A stretch of DNA of 64,000 nucleotides from Schistocerca nitens (Eukaryota; Arthropoda; Insecta; Orthoptera; Acrididae): the NCBI RefSeq assembly GCF_023898315.1, contig NC_064623.1, forward strand, positions 15,699,140 through 15,763,139, given 5' to 3'. Numbering within the stretch: position 1 is the first letter of the stretch; each line of letters begins with the position of its first letter. A program made the position numbers and the translations under genes. A model generated the notes under the pieces. That model was not told the DNA's origin and did not search any database. It worked only from the letters and a program-made list of their open reading frames with translations. Of the stretch, positions 57,689 to 64,000 are shown one piece after another.

Positions 57689-58640
57689 ATTCCAATCCCA
57701 AAGAAAGCAGGTGTTGACAGATGTGAAAATTACCGAACTATCAGTTTAATAAGTCATAGCTGCAAAATACTAACGCGAATTCTTTACAGGCGAATGGAAA
57801 AACTGGTAGAAGCCGACCTCGGCGAAGATCAATTTGAATTTCGCAGAAATGTTGGAACACATGAGGCAATACTGACCATACGACTTATCTTAGAAAACAG
57901 ATTAAGGAAAGGCAAACATTTCTAGCATTTATAGACTTAGAGAAAGCTTTTGACAATGTTGACTGGAATACTCTCTTTCAAATTCTGAAGGTGGCAAGGG
58001 TATAATACAGGGAGCGAAAGGCTATTTACAATTTGTACAGAAACCAGATGGCAGTTCTAAGAGTCGAGGGATAATGAAAGGGAAGCAGTGGTTGGGAAGG
58101 GAGTGAGACAGGGTTGTAGCCTCTCCCCAATGTTATTCAATCTGTATATTGAGCAAGCAGTAAAGGCAACAAAAGAAAAATTCGGGGTAGGTATTAAAAT
58201 TCATGGAGAAGAAATAAAAACTTTGAGGTTCGCCGATGACATTGTAATTCTGTCAGGGACAGCAAAGGACTTGGAAGAGCAGTTGAACGGAATAGACAGT
58301 GTCTTGAAAGGAGGATATAATATCAACATCAACAAAAGCAAAACAAGGATAATGGAATGTAGTCGAATTAAGTCGGGTGATGCTGAGGGAATTAGATTAG
58401 GAAATGAGACACTTAAAGGACATGTTCTGAGGCATCAAGGGATCACCAATTTAGTACCGGAGGGCAGCGTAGAGGGTAAAAATCGTAGAGGGAGACCAAG
58501 AGATGAATACACTAAGCAGATTCAGAAGGATGTATGTTGCAATAAGTACTGGGAGATGAAGAAGCTTGCACAGGATAGAGTAGCATGGAGAGCTGCATCA
58601 AACCAGTCTCAGGACTGAAGACAACAACAACAACAATAGT
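57689..58640 (+). mobile_element. LINE family 2 copy with internal deletion
   Basis: Starts IPIPKKAGVDRCENYRTI, RT fingers; then RMEKLVEADLGEDQFEFRRN, FIDLEKAFDNVDWN (motif A), VRQGCSLSPMLFN (motif B), RFADDIVIL (motif C). After GNETLK it jumps to GHVLRHQGITNLV, so about 110 codons are missing; it ends SNQSQD, stop and a CAA tail at 58617-58636. Frameshifts near 57915, 58000 and 58075. Confidence 0.87.
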
Positions 58641-59411
58641 TTCACTTTTTTTTTTTTTTGCAAATCCCTACGATGAACTAAAATTACATCTGTAAGGACC
58701 AGAGTGATGTGTTAATTTCATGTTCCAAATAAATACAACTGGAGTTACGGCGACAACCGTCGATCTACCTCCTTTCAGAGCTGCCTCGGGAAAATCCCTA
58801 TTACACAGTGAAAATACTAATATTTTTCAATAAAAAAATACCAATTAAAACTTCAATGTATGCTTTTATCATTACAGCAAACCTCATTTGTCTATTGCAG
58901 TCCAGTAAGGAGGGTAAAAACCCTGAATGTGAGCAGTAATTTCGCCCGTCACCTTGTCGTTCCCCCTCAACGCCCGTCTCTCTCTCTCTCCCTTGTCGAT
59001 CGTTCCAGCTCCAGGGAGACGGCTCTGTGCCGCCTGTCTCTGGCTGCCCCGTGTCTGAGCTCCACTCCAGGGCGGAGGGCTTAAGTCATCTGCTGCTCCT
59101 GTCCCCTCCAGCTGCGCCCCACCACGGACAGTCTTAAGCCGTCCGCACACATACGTTGCTTTCGAACGTCAACGTTGAGCGTCGAATGTGCTGCTGGCCG
59201 CTGAGGAACGATGCGACTTCGACATGGTGGCGCAGCTAAAAATAGCGCGCCTCCCTTCTGAATGCGAATGCAATATTCCGACTTCTGAAATAGAGTGAAC
59301 GGACTACAACAATAGACAGTTTTACGCAGTAATCGATTGTTAGCATTCCTCTGTCGGCATTTCAGTTTATTTCATCAGTGAAGTTAGACGTTCCTCTTGC
59401 TCGCCTGCAAA
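58641..59411. other. Unassigned DNA with a repeat end
   Basis: TTAAGCCGTCCGCACACATA at 59134 and AACGTCAACGTTGAGCGT after it resemble the ends of the element at 49069. No partner end was found. (CT)n near 58980. No gene. Confidence 0.35.
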
Positions 59412-60323
59412 ATGACTTTCTCGACAGAAGAAACAACGGAAACTGTGGATACATATGTGAAAACAGGTTCGATTAAGGAAACTCGCAAAATTTTCGGGCC
59501 CAAGTATTCGGACAGAGAACTACCAACAAAGAGGGCAGTACGGAGTATGTATCAAATTTGGTGCACCTAAGAATCAGTGCAAAATGTAAAACGGCAAAGA
59601 ATTCCTTCAGTTCGCACACCAGAAGTTATTGTAGACATTCCCCGAAGAAGTAATCAAAGCTCAGAGAAGTCTACTCGTAAATTGGCCCAACAGGCGCATG
59701 TAAGCAGGAGGAGTTGCTGGCAGAAATAGGTAATCTTAATTTGAAGTCATATCGAGTGACGATTGTGCAGCACTTACAGGAGGTGGCAGTCAGAAACGTG
59801 TAGATTACGGTACCTGTCTTTTTAATAACACCAACGATGGTTTGTTACACCCTTTCGACTACGTCATGAGTAATGAAGCATGGTTTCATCTTTCCGACCA
59901 TATGAATTCACAGAATACGAGGTACTGGGCGACGGAGAACCCAAACATTGTGTGTCAGCAACTACTCCATGATGAAAAAATCGGCGTTTAGCACCTAAGT
60001 CACCACTGGAACGAGTCCATGATGTCTTCGCTGAGGAACGAACTGTCAGCAAGCATTTATGGCCACCAAGTTCGCCGGACCTAACAACATGAGATTTTTT
60101 CCTGTGCGGACACTTGAAGAGCAAGCTGTATGAAATAAATCCACACACAGTACAGAAGCTGAAAGACAACATCAGCCCTCAAGTTGCCGCCATCTATATG
60201 AGAACTTTACGCCGGGTGTATGTGAATAATATGCCTAGACGCGCACAGCTGTGTATCGATGTTGCAGCGGGTCACTTTCAGAATCTTGTACAAATGTATT
60301 TTTTGCTGTATCTTTCACTGTAA
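59412..60323 (+). pseudogene. Decayed mariner-type transposase
   Basis: ATG at 59412 (MTFSTEETTETVDTYVKTGS), a helix-turn-helix start; then VRTPEVIVDIPRRSNQSSEK, LAQQAHVSRR, NNTNDGLLHPFDYVMSNEAW-type (first Asp replaced by Asn), NTRYWATENPNI, a deletion after HDEKIGV that removes the second Asp block, and SSPDLTTDFF-like block (third Asp) with HLKSKLYEINPHTVQ to the end. Several stops. No inverted ends could be fixed. Confidence 0.72.
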
Positions 60324-60719
60324 ATAAATGGTAAGGTCATTTCAGCTCTTCATTTCTGTAATTTCACTGCATTGCTGTTGTACTTACATGGGCTTCTCTT
60401 ATCTGCACCCATAGTATTACAACATTAATGTAATTTACTAACCCTTGTTACAAAATGTACACACAGAATTTGAAACTGACTACCCCTGTAATCTGCATTT
60501 GTGAAGCCATGTTAATTCTGTGTCAAAGTTCATATAGCAGGTGATCCATTATGTGTGTGGATGTGTGTGTGTGTGTGTGTTCTACATCTCCTGTTAACCC
60601 TTAGATTAATTTCAGCCCAACTTGGTACACATAATACTTATTGCCTGGAAAGAAGTATTAGGGGGGGGGCGGTGGGGAGGGGGGTGATAAGTACTACATA
60701 TCTCCAATTGGATTGCAGG
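60324..60719. other. Unassigned DNA with a (GT)n run and G run
   Basis: (TG)n at 60561-60580 and G-rich run at 60661-60690. No gene. Confidence 0.35.
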
Positions 60720-61370
60720 TGACATATAAGGTGGAGACAGAGATTAGAGGAAGAAGGACTCAGACAAGACAGATTCACAGAGAAAGGTAGGAGAAGGAGA
60801 TGGACAGACATGGACAGAGAGGTGAGGGAGGATCAGATGGATGTAGAGAGACGTGACGAGGAGATGAACAGAGAAAGGTGGGGGAGGAGAGGGACAAAGT
60901 GAGGATGGAGTAGGAAGTAGAGGGGGAAGGGCAGATGGACAGAAAGATAGGGCGAGAAGGAGCTGCAGAAAGTGAGGGCGGAGGAGGACAGACAGAGAGG
61001 GGAGCAGAGGAGATAGGCAGATACAAGACAAACAGAGAGATGGGAGAAGAAGATGGAGAGAGAGGGGAGGAGGAAATAGAGAGAGAGGGAAGGAAGAGAT
61101 GGACAGAGGTGCGCGGGGGGTGGGGCGGAAGATGAACAGAGTGGCGATGGAGGGGGGAAGAGGGGATGTAGCAGGTGGAGACGTAGGAGGCAGGTGGAAG
61201 TTGAAGAAGGCTAGTTGGCAGGTGGAAAAGGATGTCAGGGTGAAGAGGGAGAGGTGTGCGAGATGAAAGAGAGAGGATGTGAGGAAGCGGGGATGAGAGA
61301 AGAGGCATGCGGAAGAGGGACAGAGTGTGATGAAGCAGATGGAGGAGGAGAGAGAAGCAGAAGAGGAAAC
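60720..61370 (+). repeat. Purine-rich degenerate minisatellite
   Basis: Many GAGATGGACAGAG-like units in G/A-rich DNA over about 650 bases. Inverse orientation of 27095-27400. The 218-codon minus-strand frame through it is a result of composition. Confidence 0.85.
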
Positions 61371-61374
61371 TAGG

Positions 61375-62205
61375 ATATCATCATCATCATCATCATCCAA
61401 AACTTTTGATTCAGCGTTCAGTCTGGAGCATAGTCCCCCTTATAAAATTACTCCATGATCTCCTATTCAGTGCTAACATTGGTGCTTTTTCTGATGTTAA
61501 ACCTATTACTTCAACATCATTCTTAACCGAATCCAGGTACCTTCTCCTTGGTCTACCCCGACTCCTCCTACCCTCTACTGCTGAACCCATGAGTCTCTTG
61601 GGTAACCTTGCTTCTCCCATGCGTGTAACATGACCCCACCATCTAAGCCTGTTCGCCCTGACTGCTACATCTATAGAGATCATTCCCAGTTTTTCTTTGA
61701 TTTCCTCATTGTGAACACCCTCCTGCCATTGTTCCCATCTACTAGTACCTGCAATCATCCTAGCTACTTTCATATCCGTAACCTCAACCTTATTGATAAC
61801 GCAACCTGGATCCACCCAGCTTTCGCTCCCATACAACAAAGTTGGTCGAAAGATTGAACGGTGCACAGATAACTTAGTCTTGGTACTGACTTCCTTCTTG
61901 CAGAAGAGAATAGATCGTAGCTGAGCGCTCACTGCATTAGCTTTGCTACACCTCACTTCCAGTTCTTTCACTATGTTGCCATCCTGTGAGAATATGCATC
62001 CTAAGTACTCGAAACCGTCCACCTGTTCTAAGTTTGTTCCTGCTGTTTGGCACTCAATCCGTTTATATCTCTTTCCCACTGACATTACTTTTGTTTTGGA
62101 GATGCTAATCTTCATACCATAGTCCTTACATTTCTGTTCTAGCTCTGAAATATTACTTTGCAAACTTTCAATAGAATCTGCCATCACAACTAAGTCATCC
62201 GGATA
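61375..62205 (-). mobile_element. LINE family 4, 5'-truncated
   Basis: Minus strand from 62205: YPDDLVVMADSIESL (motif C, Y-P-D-D, both Asp present), GMKISISKTKVM, FEYLGCIFSQDG, LRSILFCKKEVSTKTKL, LLYGSESW, RLRWWGHVTRMGE and GRPRRRYLDSVK, ending with stop at 61411. The 259-codon frame 62187-61411 is open without a break. Tail of (GAT)n, seen as ATCATCATC at 61375-61397. Everything upstream of motif C is gone. Confidence 0.87.
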
Positions 62206-63155
62206 GGGAAGACATTAATTTTTCTGCAGATTATTTTGATGAAACCATAGCCAACAAGTACCATAATGGAGTTAGATGATACGGCACACTTTAAAAGAAT
62301 GAAGTGCAATTTACCTCTTATTTGCGTTGTTCAGTGTGTCAACCAGGTCGGGAGAATGTGCACTACAGCTAGCAAATATTTTTTGTCGGCGTTTTTCGCA
62401 ACCAAAACACATTTCGCACGGCTGAATACCGTTGATAAATTCAGTATACTCTCTGGAGTCGTATGGTATAAAACGACAGAGACTCAGCCGTATACGCGTG
62501 TAATGTAAGTGACCCACGTGCACGCATGCGAAGCGACGGGTAAAAAGCTAAAAGTTCGACTGAAATCCGCGGGGCGCTTGGTTCTGGAAGCACGCCGGCT
62601 TCGGGACGCAGTTTGACGACCACTGCCCTTCGCAGTAACGTTTGACGCGACTGACTGGGTTACGTGAAGTGTCCGCGCTGTGTGACTGGGTTCCTCGCAA
62701 ATGCATCAAATGCTCTGTGCAATGCGAGACGTCTTGTGCCTTCTGTAGGGGCACAACTGCCCAACACCGTGTCAGCTGCTCACGAGACTCGATGAGGTGT
62801 ACCCACCGAGCTCCGCTGCAGAGTTTCGTTGCCTTTCGAGACTTCTCTTGGGAACGGGTGGACGGGTCAAGTTAAAGTTTACGTCACATAATAACAGCTA
62901 CGGTCCCTTGGCGGTATAATGAAAGTTAGCTTCTCTAAGTCATTGGAATCAAAAGATACGGCCATTTATGTCAAAGATTTTGATACAAACTCACTCATCG
63001 AAATCTATAGGGTACTTCTCCTCGACGCATAATCATGAAATTTGGCAAGAAACAACGTTTCGCAGTACAAGCAAAGGGGAAAAATGAGAAAATAGTTAAT
63101 TATTAATTATATCACAGGAGAAAATATTTTTTTTTGTTATTTCTTGTCCGACTTT
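62206..63155. other. Unassigned DNA with a dispersed repeat
   Basis: No gene. 62880-63100 resembles 51600-51832 (TCAAAAGATACGGCCATTTA). The rest carries only short frames. Confidence 0.35.
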
Positions 63156-63165
63156 AAACTTGAAG

Positions 63166-63621
63166 ACGGGCCATTGTGGCCGAGCGGTTCTAGGCGCTTC
63201 AGTCCGGGACCGCGCTGCTGCTAGGTCGCAGGTTCGAATCCTGCCTCGGGCGTGGATGTGTTGGTTGGTTGGTTTTTGGGGGAGGAGACCAGACAGCGAG
63301 GTCATCGGTCTCATCGGATTAGGGACGGATGGGGAAGGAAGTCAGCCGTGCCCTTTGAAAGGAACCATCCCGGCATTTGCCTGGAGCGATTTAGGGAAAT
63401 CACGGAAAACCTAAATCAGGATGGCCGGACGCGGGATTGAACCGTCGTCCTCCCGAATGCGAGTCCAGTGTGCTAACCACTGCGCCACCTCGCTCGGTGT
63501 GGATGTGTGTGATGTCCTTAGGTTAGTTAGGTTTAAGTACTTCTAAGTCTAGGGGACTGATGACCTCAGATGTTAAGTCCCATAGTGCTCACAGCCATTT
63601 GAGCCTTTTTAAAATTTTTTT
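63166..63621 (+). mobile_element. SINE-1 interrupted by SINE-2
   Basis: Head GCCATTGTGGCCGAGCGG and B box GGTTCGAATCC before 63262, body and tail from 63499 to about 63610. AAACTTGAA at 63156-63164 and 63623-63631 may be its target duplication. Confidence 0.9.
63262..63498 (-). mobile_element. SINE-2, full length, inside SINE-1, 10-bp target duplication
   Basis: GTGGATGTGT flanks it at 63252-63261 and 63499-63508. On minus: ACCGAGCGAGGTGGCGCAGT (A box), GGACTCGCATTCGGG, GACGGTTCAATCCCG (B box), then a body and a tail of CCAA repeats (TTGG on plus, 63262-63275). Confidence 0.95.
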
Positions 63622-63671
63622 AAAACTTGAAATTAAATATTTTCGCAGGTCTTGGAATCCCTGAAAAGTGG

Positions 63672-63860
63672 CATTTGAAGCTGACTGTGGAACGAGTCTA
63701 CTGCCGCCAAGGACCACGAAGATAAGATACCGGACAATAAGGCTCATACGGAGGCATATAGACTGTCGTTTTTCCCTCGGTCAATATGCGAGTGGAACAG
63801 GAAAGGAAATATATATGAAGACAGTAACTTGTTCTCGAAAGAACAGTTACCGTTGGTGAC
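63672..63860 (+). mobile_element. CR1-type LINE 3' fragment
   Basis: FEADCGTSLLPP, then in shifted frames IRLIRRHID... and SIC EWNRKGN-like ends. Matches the last part of the CR1 copies (FEADCSSVLLPPTYIS at 38011, and RTIRDWNRKER at 29798). Confidence 0.7.
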
Positions 63861-63879
63861 GGTGCAGTTTTTCCCTGGA

Positions 63880-64000
63880 ATAAATGATGACTAACTAACA
63901 ACCTCAGCTGCCGACAGGTGCTGTTGATATACCTCGATGTGGACAGCTGAAAATGCGAGCCCCGACCGGGACTCGAACCCGGGATCTCCTGCTTACATGG
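63880..64000 (-). mobile_element. tRNA-derived SINE cut by the window end
   Basis: Minus strand: CATGTAAGCAGGAGATCCCG and GGGTTCGAGTCCCGGTCGGG (B box) near 63955-63990, then CATTTTCAGCTGTCCACATC and a body. The head continues beyond the window. A different family from SINE-1, -2 and -3. Confidence 0.65.

Noticed and set aside
60744-61400. 218-codon minus-strand frame
   Set aside because: Produced by the purine minisatellite; repeated Leu, Pro and Ser only.
20193-63256. tRNA genes at the B-box sites
   Set aside because: All sit in heads of SINEs with a common body and flanking duplications; none forms a complete tRNA alone.

Overview
This is a stretch of large, repeat-packed eukaryotic DNA. 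It almost certainly comes from an insect and most likely from a grasshopper or locust (Orthoptera, Schistocerca type). The evidence is the mix of tRNA-derived and 5S-derived SINEs, the Tc1/mariner transposases and the CR1-type LINEs, which I recognise as typical of that group. I could not run a search, so the genus is an inference. No complete host gene, true tRNA gene or true rRNA gene was found. Nearly everything that can be identified is a transposable element or its remains, many of them nested.

Layout. 1-8.3 kb: LINE fragments, a Tc1-like element (2333-3703), then a minus-strand LINE that carries a second LINE inside it with an 11-bp target duplication. 8.3-14.1 kb: mostly unassigned AT-rich DNA. 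14.1-22.8 kb: a Tc1 copy with a single stop codon, a CR1-type LINE, a mariner with about 298-bp inverted repeats, a solo LTR, and a second mariner whose transposase is split by a SINE. 23-26.4 kb: an LTR-like unit with an internal 210-bp duplication, and three SINEs, including a full 5S-rRNA-derived one. 27-35 kb: a pyrimidine minisatellite, two LINEs, SINEs, a foldback structure and a Tc1-like element (33581-35006) broken by one stop. 37-48.8 kb: a Tc1 relic split by a CR1 insertion, two tandem LINE copies, a perfect-looking hairpin, a Tc1 relic containing a solo LTR and a LINE piece, and the third Tc1-A copy. 49-56 kb: nested inverted-repeat elements, SINEs with two different tRNA heads, a possible first coding exon at 53819, and an internally deleted piggyBac-like element. 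56-64 kb: the second Tc1-B copy, a rearranged LINE, a decayed mariner, a purine minisatellite, further LINEs, a SINE inserted into a SINE, and a SINE cut by the window end.

The elements do not form a pathway. Their value is the record of mobility: flush target duplications, family members whose lesions differ, and clear nesting order. The most informative cases are the Tc1-B pair (33581 and 55964), the Tc1-A copy at 14118, the long-TIR mariner at 17613, the piggyBac relic at 53963 and the rearranged LINE at 57450.
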